NCBI GenBank assembly: GCA_035649495.1
Contig: DASRJL010000014.1
Span: forward strand, 1-64,000
Direction: 5' to 3'
From: SG8-41 sp035649495
GTDB lineage: Bacteria; Pseudomonadota; Gammaproteobacteria; Burkholderiales; SG8-41
DNA: 64,000 bases
The position numbers were made by a program, and so were the translations under genes. The notes under the pieces were generated by a model. The model did not search any database. It saw only the letters and a program-made list of their open reading frames with translations, and was not told the origin of the DNA. Of this stretch, positions 8,663 through 17,567 are shown in pieces (within the stretch, counting starts at the first letter, position 1; every line of letters begins with the position of its first letter).

Positions 8663-9871
8663 CTACACCACCCTCGCCGCTTGCAGCCTGCCGAGTTCCT
8701 CGCTCGACAGACCAAGCCGGCCGCAGTAGATCTCGTCGTTGTGCTCGCCCAGCCGCGGCGCCGCGCGCGTCGTCTGCATGACGTTCTCGCCGTCGAAGAA
8801 GAACCCCGGCCCGGGATACTTGAGCGTGCCCGTCTCCGGATGGTCGAGCTCCACGAAGAAACCCCGCTCGGCCAGGTGTGGTGAATTCACCACCTGCTCC
8901 GGACTCTGCACCAGCCCGACCACCAGGCCGCGGGCCATGGTTTCGCGCATCAGGTCCAGGTTGTTCCACTCCTCGAGCTTCGGCGCGATCAGATCCCGCA
9001 GCTCCTGCCAGTTGTCCGTCCGCGACTGGCGCGTCGCGAATTTGGGATCCAGCAGCCGCGGCTCGCCCAGGAATTCCGCCCAGACCTGCATGGGCTTGCC
9101 GCCGGTGCCGGCCGTGGTGAGCGTCACCTCGCCGTCTTTTGTCGGCAGGTGCATGCCGTCCACGACGTTGAGATCCATGTTTCCCCGTCGGACATTGCGG
9201 CCCGTATAGCTGTAAGGGTGTATGAGTCCCTGCGGTGTGGCGATCGCCGCCTCCATCACGGAAACGTCGATGTGGCCGCCCTCACCCGTCTGCTCCCGGC
9301 GCAGGAGCGCAGCCATGAAGGCGATGACGCCGTTACGGCCGGCGGTGAGCTCCATCTGCTGCAGAGCCGTGCCCATCGGCGGCCCGTCCGCCTTGCCGGT
9401 GACCGCGTAGAGGAAGCCCCCCATCGCCTGGGCGATCAGGTCGTTTCCCTTGTAGTTGGCGTACGGGCCGTGCTGCCCGAAGTACGAGATGGAGAGCAAA
9501 ATCGTTCCGGGATTCCCGGCGCGCAATGCCTGGTAGCCGAGCCCGAGGTCGGCCAGGTGGCCCGGCTCGAAGCTTTCGATAATGACGTCAGCGGCGCTTG
9601 CAAGCTTCAAGAAAAGCGAACGGCCCGCCGCCTGTCCCAGGTCCAGAGTGATTCCGCGCTTGTTGGTGTTGAGCGCCAGGAACGTGGTGCTCCGGTCAGG
9701 GTGCGCCTCGCCGCCGACAAACGGGGGTTCGTGACGGCCCTGGTCCCCCGAGCCCGGCGGTTCCACCTTGATGGTGTCGGCGCCCTGGTCCGCGAGCAGC
9801 TTGGCGCAGAACGCCCCGGAGGGCGCGTGGGCAAGCTCCAGCACTTTCACCTCTGAGAGTATCGCGTCCAT
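8663..9871 (-). CDS. CaiB/BaiF-family (type III) CoA-transferase
   Basis: A full-length 402-residue class III CoA-transferase. N-terminal KVLELAHAPSG and an acidic ADTIKVEPPGSGD loop bind CoA. ALNTNKRGITLDL is the family's typical strand, and the catalytic Asp lies in GGHIDVSVMEA near residue 200. Such enzymes move CoA between carboxylic acids without ATP (formyl-, succinyl- or oxalyl-CoA types). It is followed on the same strand, after 218 bp of repeat-rich DNA, by a second paralogue. The acid substrate cannot be told from sequence. Confidence 0.92.
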   Translation of the reverse strand: MDAILSEVKVLELAHAPSGAFCAKLLADQGADTIKVEPPGSGDQGRHEPPFVGGEAHPDRSTTFLALNTNKRGITLDLGQAAGRSLFLKLASAADVIIESFEPGHLADLGLGYQALRAGNPGTILLSISYFGQHGPYANYKGNDLIAQAMGGFLYAVTGKADGPPMGTALQQMELTAGRNGVIAFMAALLRREQTGEGGHIDVSVMEAAIATPQGLIHPYSYTGRNVRRGNMDLNVVDGMHLPTKDGEVTLTTAGTGGKPMQVWAEFLGEPRLLDPKFATRQSRTDNWQELRDLIAPKLEEWNNLDLMRETMARGLVVGLVQSPEQVVNSPHLAERGFFVELDHPETGTLKYPGPGFFFDGENVMQTTRAAPRLGEHNDEIYCGRLGLSSEELGRLQAARVV

Positions 9872-9884
9872 AACCGATCAACGA

Positions 9885-10085
9885 TGAATATGAGACTGTG
9901 CGTGTTGCGCATCAAGGATGAAGGATGAACGTGGAAAGATGACCCTCACCTTCAGTGATAGTTGCTTGTCCCGGCCTTTCGGTACCCTCGGCCGGTAGCT
10001 TCCCGACCGGGCGGAGCGAAAGAGAGGGGCGCTTGAGCACGCGCAAAGCGTAGGGTCATCCTTCATCCTTCCGCCTTCATCCTTG
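9885..10085. repeat. 7-bp-periodic and inverted intergenic repeat
   Basis: The 218-bp gap between two CoA-transferase genes holds heptamer-spaced ATGAAGG-ATGAACG units at its left end, and complementary TCATCC units (TTCATCC-TTCCGCC-TTCATCC) at 10055-10085. The two ends could pair as a long imperfect hairpin. I see no coding sequence between them. Confidence 0.6.
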
Positions 10086-10089
10086 TTCT

Positions 10090-11337
10090 TCACGGCGCCT
10101 TTTCTTCGGGTCGCGGCCTGGTCGAGATGACGCCCTCCTCCGCCAGCGCGCGGATTTCGTCCGGGGAGAGTCCCGCGACCTCGCGCAGCACCGTCTCGTT
10201 GTGTTCTCCCAGCGTGGGCACCTGCCGGATTGCCATGTTCAACCCGGGCGTGCGGAAGGGTCTGCCGGCAAAGGCGCGCAGACCCCCGGCGCGCTCGATC
10301 TCCTGAATCGATCCTCTCTCCCTGAGATGCGGATCGTTGACCAGGTCGGCCCCGGTCAAAACGGCGCCGGCGCAAACGCCTTGCGCCTGCAGCGACCGTG
10401 CCAGTTCCCGATCGTCCTGCGTTGCGGTCCAGTCTGCTATTTTCCGGTCGAGCTCGTGGCGATTCTGCCAGCGGCCTTCCATCGAGTCGTAGCGTGCCTC
10501 CTGCGCCCAGGGCGGGGCGCCCATGGCTTTCTTCAAGGCGGCCCACTCGGCGTCATCGGAAACCGCGATGGCGATCCAGCGATCGCGGCCCGCGCACGGA
10601 TACACGTTGTGCGGCGCTTTCCGGAGATGCCCGCAGCCCAGCCGCGGCCGCGTTATGCCCCGCTGAGCCTCCAGGATCGCTGGGCCTATGCAGGAAATCC
10701 CGGTCTCCTGCATGGTGAGGTCGATGCGCATCCCCTTGCCGGTCCGCTTCCGGCGATACAGCGCGAGGAGGAGCGCGAAGGCCACGTTGTTGCCAGTGGA
10801 GTGATCCATGTAGTTGTTGCTCGCTCTCACCGACGGGCCGCCCTCGTAGCCGGTGAGGTAGGACATGCCGCTCGACGCATCCACGGTGCGGGCACGAGAC
10901 CCGGCGCTGCGCCACGGTCCGGTGTAGCCGTAAGCCGTGCTGGAGAGCGTGATGATGCGGGGATTGATCTGCGCGAGGCTTTCGTGGTCGAAGCCGAACC
11001 GCTTCATCGTGCCTGGCCTGAAATTGTCGGTCACGATGTCGCAGTTCTTCACGAGCTTGAGGAAAACCTCCTTCCCGGCGGGACGGGTTACCTCCAGGCA
11101 CAGGCTCTGCTTGTTGCGGACGCCGAAGTACGCCAGATTTCCGCCCTCGTTCCACCACTCCGCGCCGGCCTTGCCATTGGGGAACGGCCCGGACTTGCGG
11201 TCCTGGAGGTGATCCAGGCTTTCGATGCGGATCACCTGGGCGCCCAGGTCCGCCAGGAAGGCGGTACCCCAGGGAAGAGCATGGACCTGCTCCAGCGTTA
11301 GGACCCTGACTCCCTCGAGCGGCAGCGCTGCTGACAT
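10090..11337 (-). CDS. CaiB/BaiF-family CoA-transferase
   Basis: 415 residues, with an N-terminal VRVLTLEQVHALPWG, a VIRIESLDH CoA loop, NKQSLCLEVTRPAGKEV, and the catalytic Asp in GMRIDLTMQET near residue 205. The start at 11337 has a GAGGAAA ribosome site. It is divergent from the next CoA-transferase pair, with a 209-bp shared promoter region holding a perfect 9-bp inverted repeat at 11353-11379. It probably forms a unit with the similar gene downstream at 8663. The family call is strong; the substrate is unknown. Confidence 0.92.
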   Translation of the reverse strand: MSAALPLEGVRVLTLEQVHALPWGTAFLADLGAQVIRIESLDHLQDRKSGPFPNGKAGAEWWNEGGNLAYFGVRNKQSLCLEVTRPAGKEVFLKLVKNCDIVTDNFRPGTMKRFGFDHESLAQINPRIITLSSTAYGYTGPWRSAGSRARTVDASSGMSYLTGYEGGPSVRASNNYMDHSTGNNVAFALLLALYRRKRTGKGMRIDLTMQETGISCIGPAILEAQRGITRPRLGCGHLRKAPHNVYPCAGRDRWIAIAVSDDAEWAALKKAMGAPPWAQEARYDSMEGRWQNRHELDRKIADWTATQDDRELARSLQAQGVCAGAVLTGADLVNDPHLRERGSIQEIERAGGLRAFAGRPFRTPGLNMAIRQVPTLGEHNETVLREVAGLSPDEIRALAEEGVISTRPRPEEKAP

Positions 11338-11352
11338 CGGTTTCCTCTAAAA

Positions 11353-11379
11353 GCGCCTGTCACCTTGCAGGACAGGCGC
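11353..11379. promoter_or_regulatory. Perfect inverted repeat in a divergent promoter region
   Basis: GCGCCTGTC, a 9-nt spacer, then GACAGGCGC. It lies 15 bp upstream of the minus-strand CoA-transferase start and about 170 bp from the plus-strand start. It could be an operator for a dimeric regulator or an mRNA hairpin in the 5' leader. There is no T-tract, so a terminator is unlikely. Confidence 0.45.
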
Positions 11380-11546
11380 CCTGAAGATATCACCAATCAC
11401 TTGTCGCCTGTCACGCCGTTCAGCGCCGGCACGACGCGGGAGGGAACGGCGCCGGCCGCGAGATATCCTGTCCATCTTGTGAATTCTGTCCGTTTCCTCT
11501 CCGCAACCTTTATTATCCGCGAATCATCTCGAAGACAGGGTGAGCG

Positions 11547-12785
11547 ATGAGCGGGGTTTACGAGGGCCTCACGGTGGTCGAGCTTGCCGATCGCCGCAAC
11601 CAGTGGGCAGGCAAGCTGCTGTCGGACGGGGGCGCCCGCGTGATCCAGATCGAGCCCATCCAGGGAAGCCCCGGCCGGTGGTGCGGCCCCTTCGTCGACG
11701 ACAAGGTCGATCCCGACCGCTGCCTCGACTACTGGTGGAACAACACGGGCAAGCAGAGCGTGGCAATGGATATCGGGCGCGACCCTGCCCGGGATCTCCT
11801 GAGGAAACTCCTTGCCGGCGCCGACGTGTTCCTCGAGAGCACGCGGCCGGGCACACTGGCGAAGCTCGACCTGGACTACGGCGCCGTCGGCGCCAGCAAG
11901 GCGTTGATCTACGCCTCGCTCACCGACTTCGGCCAGGACGGGCCGTGGCGCGATCTGCAGATGAACGACGCCGCTCATCTCGCCCTCGGCGGCCAGATGT
12001 CGAGCTCGGGCTACTCGGATCCCGCCGCCACGCCGATCGGCGGACAGGGCCACCAGGCGTGGCACATGGGCTGCGCGTTCGTCCTGCACGGCATCACCGT
12101 GGCTCTGTTCGACCGGATGACCTCGGGTGAAGGCCAGTACATCGACGTCTCGATCCACGACGCCTGCGCTATCGGCACCGAGGCCGCGGTGCCGCAGTGG
12201 ATGTACTACGGCTCGACGATGTACCGTCAGACCGGCATGCACGCGAATGCCAAGCGGCAGCCGCCCCTGCAGCTACCGACTGCCGACGGCAAGCACATGA
12301 TCGCCGTGATGCAGAACTTCGGTCCGCGGGTATGGGAGAGGCTGATCAAATGGATGGACGAGAAAGGCGTAACGGGCGAGCTGCACGATCCCAAGTACAA
12401 CGACGAGGCGTTTCGCATGTCCGAGTACCGTACGGGCAATGTCGTCCGTGACGCCATCGCGCGCCTGATCGCAGCCAGCAACGGTGAAGAATGCTTCCAT
12501 CGCGCGCAGTCGTACGGCATCTCGTGGGGCCTCGTTCACGCTTGCGAAGAGAATTACGACATCCCGCATTATCAGCAGCGCAAATACTGGCGCTCGATCG
12601 AGCACCCGGAGATCGGCCGCGCCATTCCCTATCCGCGCGGGCCGGTCGCGTGCGATGAGATTGGAATCGAACCCAGGCGCCGTGCGCCGCATCTCGGCGA
12701 GCACACCCGGCAAATCCTCCAGGGGGACCTCGGCATGAACGAAAAAGAGATCACGGCGCTCGCCGCGTCGGGAGCCATACGATGA
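11547..12785 (+). CDS. CaiB/BaiF-family CoA-transferase
   Basis: 412 residues. VIQIEPIQGSPGR marks the CoA-binding loop, and the catalytic Asp is in GQYIDVSIHDACA near residue 200. A C-terminal LGEHTRQIL motif is typical of the family. The ATG at 11547 follows AGGGTGAG. Its last four bases overlap the start of the next CoA-transferase (ATGA), so the two are translationally coupled and probably form a heteromeric enzyme or successive steps of one pathway. Confidence 0.92.
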   Translation: MSGVYEGLTVVELADRRNQWAGKLLSDGGARVIQIEPIQGSPGRWCGPFVDDKVDPDRCLDYWWNNTGKQSVAMDIGRDPARDLLRKLLAGADVFLESTRPGTLAKLDLDYGAVGASKALIYASLTDFGQDGPWRDLQMNDAAHLALGGQMSSSGYSDPAATPIGGQGHQAWHMGCAFVLHGITVALFDRMTSGEGQYIDVSIHDACAIGTEAAVPQWMYYGSTMYRQTGMHANAKRQPPLQLPTADGKHMIAVMQNFGPRVWERLIKWMDEKGVTGELHDPKYNDEAFRMSEYRTGNVVRDAIARLIAASNGEECFHRAQSYGISWGLVHACEENYDIPHYQQRKYWRSIEHPEIGRAIPYPRGPVACDEIGIEPRRRAPHLGEHTRQILQGDLGMNEKEITALAASGAIR

Positions 12786-14185
12786 ATGCGAATATCCCTC
12801 AGAGTACGAAAATGAGCGCGAAATCCCCGGCGCGCCCGGGCGTCCTCTCCGGCATTCGCGTACTCGACTTCACCTGGAAAACCGTGGGCCCGTGGGCGCC
12901 GCGGCTTCTCACGCACTACGGCGCGGAGGTCATCCACGTCGAGCGTGCCGGCGGCTGGGACGACCATCGTTACAACGCGGCGCCGAGCATAGTCAGCGAC
13001 GAACCGCGGGCCGCCCAGCTCCCGGGCATGAAGAAGGTTTACGCGGACCCTCAATTCAACACGGTTCGCGAAGAGTCGGCAGCCGCCGGGCAGGGCCCGG
13101 GAGAGAAGAAGCTCTACGCCGCGCCGTACTTCAACACGCTGCATCACGGCAAGCTCGCGATCAGCCTCAACACCAAGAACCCCGAAGGCCTGAAGCTCGT
13201 CGAGCGGCTGATCGGTGTTTGCGACGCGCTCGTCGAAAATTTCAGCGGCGAGGTGCTGTCGAGCTGGGGCCTCACCTGGGAGCGCATACACGAGTTGAAC
13301 CCGCGGCTCGTGTACATGAGCTTGTCGGGCTTCGGGCACACCGGGGAATGGAAAGGCTATCGCAGCTTCGGACCCACCGCGCAGGCCCAGTCCGGCTTGT
13401 CGCTAGCGTCAGGGCTGCCCGGCAAGCCGCCGGCCGGCTGGGGATTTTCCTACCTCGACGTGATGGGCGGGTGGATGGGCGGCCTCGCGCTGATCCAGGG
13501 TCTGCTCAAGGCGAAGAAGACCGGCAAGGGTTTCTACATCGACTACTCGGTCACCGAAGGCGCAATGACCATGGTCGGCACCTATATGCTCGATTTCCAG
13601 GTGAACGGCCGGCGCACGCGCCGCCCGGATTTTCCGCCCGGCAACCGGTCGATCTTTCCCGCCGTAGCGCCTCACAACACGTACCGCACGGCGGGCAGGG
13701 ACCGCAACGGGCAGAACTGGTGGGTCTTCATCGCGTGCGAGACGCAGCCGCAGTTCGAGGCGCTGTGCGAGGTCATGGGCCAGCCGGGTCTCGCGCTCGA
13801 TCCGAAGTTCGCCACCAACGAAGCGCGCGTCGCGAACCAGGACGAGCTCGATGCGATCATCGGGAGCTGGACGCGGGCGCGGCGGCGCTACGGCATCATG
13901 CAGAGGTGCCAGGCGGCCAGCATCATCGCCGCGGTGGTGCAGAGTGCGGAGGACCGGGTCGAGTACGATCCCCAGCTTCACCACCGTGAAATGCACCCGA
14001 TCATCAACCACCCGGAAATCGGCGACGTTCCCTACGAAGGGTATCCGGTGAAGATGTCGCGCACGCCGGCCTTCGTGCACGGGCGCGCGCCGGTGCTGGC
14101 CGAGCACAACGGGTACGTCTACGGCGAGCTCCTGGGCATGAGCGAGGCGGAAATCGCCTCGTACCGTGAACGCGGAGTGATTTAA
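12782..14185 (+). CDS. CaiB/BaiF-family CoA-transferase with an insertion
   Basis: 467 residues, about 55 more than its neighbours. The excess lies between the CoA loop (VIHVERAGG, near residue 55) and the LAISLNTKNPEG strand (near 125). The insertion contains GMKKVYADPQFNTV and the similar EKKLYAAPYFNTL, which looks like an internally duplicated stretch. The catalytic Asp is in GFYIDYSVTEGAM near residue 260. It is coupled to the preceding gene by an ATGA overlap. The insertion may alter the subunit interface or the acid pocket (inference). Confidence 0.9.
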   Translation: MNANIPQSTKMSAKSPARPGVLSGIRVLDFTWKTVGPWAPRLLTHYGAEVIHVERAGGWDDHRYNAAPSIVSDEPRAAQLPGMKKVYADPQFNTVREESAAAGQGPGEKKLYAAPYFNTLHHGKLAISLNTKNPEGLKLVERLIGVCDALVENFSGEVLSSWGLTWERIHELNPRLVYMSLSGFGHTGEWKGYRSFGPTAQAQSGLSLASGLPGKPPAGWGFSYLDVMGGWMGGLALIQGLLKAKKTGKGFYIDYSVTEGAMTMVGTYMLDFQVNGRRTRRPDFPPGNRSIFPAVAPHNTYRTAGRDRNGQNWWVFIACETQPQFEALCEVMGQPGLALDPKFATNEARVANQDELDAIIGSWTRARRRYGIMQRCQAASIIAAVVQSAEDRVEYDPQLHHREMHPIINHPEIGDVPYEGYPVKMSRTPAFVHGRAPVLAEHNGYVYGELLGMSEAEIASYRERGVI

Positions 14186-14543
14186 CGGGCTGGAGTGTAG
14201 AGCGAACGCCCGCAGTCGAAGGGTGAAACGACTCATCGATGACGTCACCCGAACATCCACGAGTCCCGGGACGACTTCCATCTTCGGTGTCGCACGAAAT
14301 CGGTGCCATCAACTTTAGGACATCGGATCGTGACGGCACGAGCAGTCGCCAGCACTTGCCGGAGAACGCGCGGGCCTTGGAATCCAGAGTTCACAACACT
14401 TGATGCGTTGGATCAGGGCGTATGATGAATCACACAACTCGGTGGTTCCCGCAAGCGGCGGCATACCATTGGTGCAATCAACCTTCTGACTCGACAGAAA
14501 AGGGTTTTTTCGAGATGACTTCTAGACTAGAGAGGATCGGGCT
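14186..14543. other. 358-bp gap holding a dispersed repeat
   Basis: No coding frame is convincing here. Bases from about 14245 to 14425 belong to a repeat family shared with 23745-23925. The rest (14426-14543) is the leader of the thiolase-like gene, ending in a GAGAGG ribosome site. Confidence 0.6.
14245..14425 (+). repeat. Dispersed repeat, copy A
   Basis: This stretch aligns with the reverse complement of 23745-23925. Shared blocks include CATCCACGAGTCCC/CATCGACGAGTCCC, GTGCCATCAA, ACATCGGAT/TCATCGGAT, TTGCCGGAGAACGCG and TTCACAACACTTGATGCGTT. Identity by eye is about 75 percent with small indels. It is non-coding and its function is unknown. Confidence 0.65.
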
Positions 14544-15746
14544 ATGGCGGACAGCTTTGACCGGAAGCGGCTCGCGCCGCTGAAGGATACGGTGGCCATC
14601 GTCGGCGTCGGGGAGACCGATTACGGCGCCGACTACCGAGGCGCGGGCGGCAAGGCCGTCGGCAAGGGCGAGGCGCGCGTCGACCACTACACGCTCGCCT
14701 CGCGCGCGTTGAAGCGCGCGCTCGATGATTCGGGACTCAGGAAGGACGACATCGACGGGCTCTGCACGGGGCCCACGCTTTCGGGCGAGCGGGCGAGCGA
14801 GCTCTGGGGCCTGAATCCCCGGTGGAGCGGCAGCGGCGATGCCGCCCAGTGCATCATTGAAGCCACCATGGCCATCAACTGCGGCCTGTGCACGACGGTA
14901 GCCCTGGTCTACGGCAACGCCCAGCGCTCGATGGACACCGCCTATGGCGGAGCGCGGGTGACGGGCGGCGGCATCACTTCCTACTTCTACTACGCGCCCT
15001 GGGGTCTGACGTCGCAGGGCGCCTTATACGCGCTCTTCTTCCAGCGCCACAAGCTTCTCTACGGCACCACCGACGAGCAACTGGGCGCCATCGCCGTGGC
15101 CTTCCGCAAGCACGCCTGCATGAATCCCAACGCGGTGATGCAGAAGCCGCTGACCATCGAGGACTACATGAAGGCGCCGTATGTGGCCGAGCCGCTGCGC
15201 CTCTTCGATTACTGCCTCATCAACGACGGCGGGGTCGCCATCATCGTGCGCCGTGCCGACATGGCGAAGGATCTCAAGCAGAAACCCGTGATGGTGAGCG
15301 CCATCGGGTGGTCCGAGGAAAACGTCGACGCCACACAGCTGCGGCCGCGCCTCAAGGATTTCTACCATACGGCACACCGCGGCGTGGCTGCCCAGGTCTA
15401 TCCCATGGCAGGCGTCACGCCCGCGGACGTGGACGTGTTCGCCACCTACGACAGCTTCAGCGTGCACCTGCTCGCCTCGCTGGAGGGCTTCGGCTTCTGC
15501 AAGGAGGGGGAAGGCGGCCCCTTCGTCCAGAACGGGCGCATCGAGGTCGGCGGCCAGCTCCCCTGCAACACCAGCGGCGGCATGCTGTCCGAGAGCTACA
15601 TGCAGAGCTGGAACCACCAGCCCGAGCTCGTCCGCCAGTTGCGCGGCGGCCTGGGACCACGCCAGGTCGAGGGCGCGGAGGTCGCGCAGTACGTCCATGA
15701 CGTAGCAGGCAAGTGCAAGAGCATCATTTACACCAAGAGCGCCTAA
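14544..15746 (+). CDS. Thiolase-like (SCP2/acetyl-CoA acetyltransferase family) protein
   Basis: 400 residues of the thiolase superfamily. The N-terminal half carries VAIVGVGETDYG and GLCTGPTLSGE; the C-terminal half carries VDVFATYDSFSVHLLASLEGFGFC and the glycine-rich QLPCNTSGGMLSESYM loop that closes the active site. The canonical nucleophile sequence with Cys-x-Ser is not obvious, as in many SCP2-type members that need a DUF35 partner. Exactly such a partner follows 96 bp downstream. It could catalyse Claisen condensation or acyl-CoA cleavage with the adjacent CoA-transferases. GAGAGG precedes the ATG. Confidence 0.87.
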   Translation: MADSFDRKRLAPLKDTVAIVGVGETDYGADYRGAGGKAVGKGEARVDHYTLASRALKRALDDSGLRKDDIDGLCTGPTLSGERASELWGLNPRWSGSGDAAQCIIEATMAINCGLCTTVALVYGNAQRSMDTAYGGARVTGGGITSYFYYAPWGLTSQGALYALFFQRHKLLYGTTDEQLGAIAVAFRKHACMNPNAVMQKPLTIEDYMKAPYVAEPLRLFDYCLINDGGVAIIVRRADMAKDLKQKPVMVSAIGWSEENVDATQLRPRLKDFYHTAHRGVAAQVYPMAGVTPADVDVFATYDSFSVHLLASLEGFGFCKEGEGGPFVQNGRIEVGGQLPCNTSGGMLSESYMQSWNHQPELVRQLRGGLGPRQVEGAEVAQYVHDVAGKCKSIIYTKSA

Positions 15747-15842
15747 CGAAATGAGTGTCAGGCGCCCTGATGTAGGGGAGTATGGGGGGATCGCCCCTCG
15801 TTACGCTCTCCCCTCATTTGTTAGTACTCGAAGGGGAGCTGA

Positions 15843-16259
15843 ATGATGGCCACGCCGCGTCCGATCCGCTCGATGGACCCGTATGCCGAGCAGTTCTGGG
15901 CATACACGCAGAAAAAAGAATTTCGCCTCCAGAAATGCTCGGACTGCGGCAAGTTCCGCTGGCCGCCGGGGCCCACGTGCGACAAGTGCCTGTCCGACGA
16001 GGCCGAGTGGACCGCGGTCGCCGGCCGGGGCAAGGTTCTGTCCTGGACGACCTTCCGCCGGAAGTATTTCGAGGAATACCCGGCGCCCCACACGACGATC
16101 GTGCTCGAGCTGGACGAAGGACCGCTCTTCGTCTCCTACCCGGTGGACGTCGAGGTCGCCAAGCTCAGTGAAGGCATGGTACTGTCGCTGCGCTGGACGG
16201 ATGGCCAGGACAAGTTCGGCGAATACAATCTGCCGGTCTTCGGTCCACCGTCCGCGTAG
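15843..16259 (+). CDS. DUF35 OB-fold protein with rubredoxin-like zinc ribbon
   Basis: 138 residues. The N-terminal zinc ribbon has four cysteines (CSDCGK ... CDKC, residues 34-54), followed by an OB-fold (VLSWTTFRRKYF to the C-terminus). These proteins act as CoA or acyl-CoA handing subunits for thiolases and HMG-CoA synthases. The placement directly after a thiolase-like gene is the standard arrangement. The ATG at 15843 follows AGGGGAG. A second ATG directly after it is also possible. Confidence 0.88.
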   Translation: MMATPRPIRSMDPYAEQFWAYTQKKEFRLQKCSDCGKFRWPPGPTCDKCLSDEAEWTAVAGRGKVLSWTTFRRKYFEEYPAPHTTIVLELDEGPLFVSYPVDVEVAKLSEGMVLSLRWTDGQDKFGEYNLPVFGPPSA

Positions 16260-16448
16260 CGCCACGCCCACTTGCTGAAAGCGGTCTCAAGAGCTTTTTC
16301 GCCACAGCGGACACAGAGCTCACAGAGAAAACAAGATCCCCTCTCCCTGTAACACGGGGCGAGGGACCATTTTTGATGACTTCTCGGCACATTAGCAGCG
16401 AGGCGGGCGGCGGTGATCGTAAGCAATTCTGAAGATTAGGGAGTCGAA

Positions 16449-17495
16449 ATGGCTGAAAGCGGAATGTACGTTTACGTGTCGCAGCAGGGAGCGAAGCAGA
16501 TATCCGTTTACCGGATGTCGCCCAGCGGAGAGCTGAGCAAGATTCAGGACGCTTCCGTCACCGGCAAAGTGATGCCGATGGCGGTGAGCCCGGATCGCCG
16601 CTTCCTGTTTGCCGCGTTGCGCACGGAGCCGTACTCGATCGCGAGCTTCGCGATCGACGGCGCGAACGGGATGCTGACCCATCTCGGGAACGCGCCGGCG
16701 CCGAACAGCGCGCCCTACATCTCAACCGACCGCACGGGCAGGTTCCTGCTCGGCGCTTATAACCCGGAGGCGGAGGAGGCTCCCCGCCGCACCGGCTGGA
16801 TCAGTGTCAGTGCGATCAGTCAGCACGGGTACGTGCAGGCGCCGCATCAGGTAATACGCACCCCGCCCAAGACGCATTCTATCCTGCCGGATCCCTCCAA
16901 CCGTTTCGCGTTCGTGGCGAGTTGCGATGGCGACGCAATGGTGCGCTATGCGTTCGACGCCGCGACGGGGCTCTTCGATCCGGATCCGCTGCCGCCGGTG
17001 CACGTGCAGCCCAGGGCGGGGCCGCGCCACTTCGTGTTCCATCCGAACTATCGGTTCATGTACCTGCTTAACGAGTACGACGGTTCCCTCTACAGCTACG
17101 GCTACGACGCGCGCAACGGCGCCTTGTCCGAAATCCAGGTCTCGAGCACCGTGCCGCCGGATTTCGACAAGGAGCGCATCGTACGCGCCGCCGACCTGCA
17201 CCTCACGCCGGACGGCAAGTGGTTGTACGCGTCGGGGCGGGCTCCGATGACGCTCGCCATATTCCGGGTCGATACCGTGACGGGTCGCCTGACGCCGGCC
17301 GGTCATATCCCCGTGGCCAAGGAGCCGCGCGGATTCAACATCGATCCGTTCGGACGGTACCTCCTCGCGGCGGGACTGCTCACGAACAGCTTGAGCTCGT
17401 ACCGGATCGATGCGGAAACCGGCGCGCTGACCAAGCTCGCGGATTACCCGACGGGAGATGGGCCGAACTGGATCGAGTTCGTCAGGCTGCCATGA
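16449..17495 (+). CDS. Lactonase-family beta-propeller protein
   Basis: 348 residues of the 6-phosphogluconolactonase/YVTN-type seven-bladed propeller. Repeating blades end in patterns such as VSPDRRFLFAAL, HPNYRFMYLLNEYD, TPDGKWLYASGR and DPFGRYLLAAG. There is no signal peptide, so it is probably cytoplasmic. Relatives open sugar lactones, and other cyclic esters are possible. AGGGAG precedes the ATG. It may end the catabolic block, since the next gene is an unrelated lipoprotein. Confidence 0.85.
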   Translation: MAESGMYVYVSQQGAKQISVYRMSPSGELSKIQDASVTGKVMPMAVSPDRRFLFAALRTEPYSIASFAIDGANGMLTHLGNAPAPNSAPYISTDRTGRFLLGAYNPEAEEAPRRTGWISVSAISQHGYVQAPHQVIRTPPKTHSILPDPSNRFAFVASCDGDAMVRYAFDAATGLFDPDPLPPVHVQPRAGPRHFVFHPNYRFMYLLNEYDGSLYSYGYDARNGALSEIQVSSTVPPDFDKERIVRAADLHLTPDGKWLYASGRAPMTLAIFRVDTVTGRLTPAGHIPVAKEPRGFNIDPFGRYLLAAGLLTNSLSSYRIDAETGALTKLADYPTGDGPNWIEFVRLP

Positions 17496-17567
17496 ATTCG
17501 ATGTCCAACCTGCCTGACGATCCCGATTTGCGGGATAATGTCCGAGGCGAAATAACTCCAGAGACAG

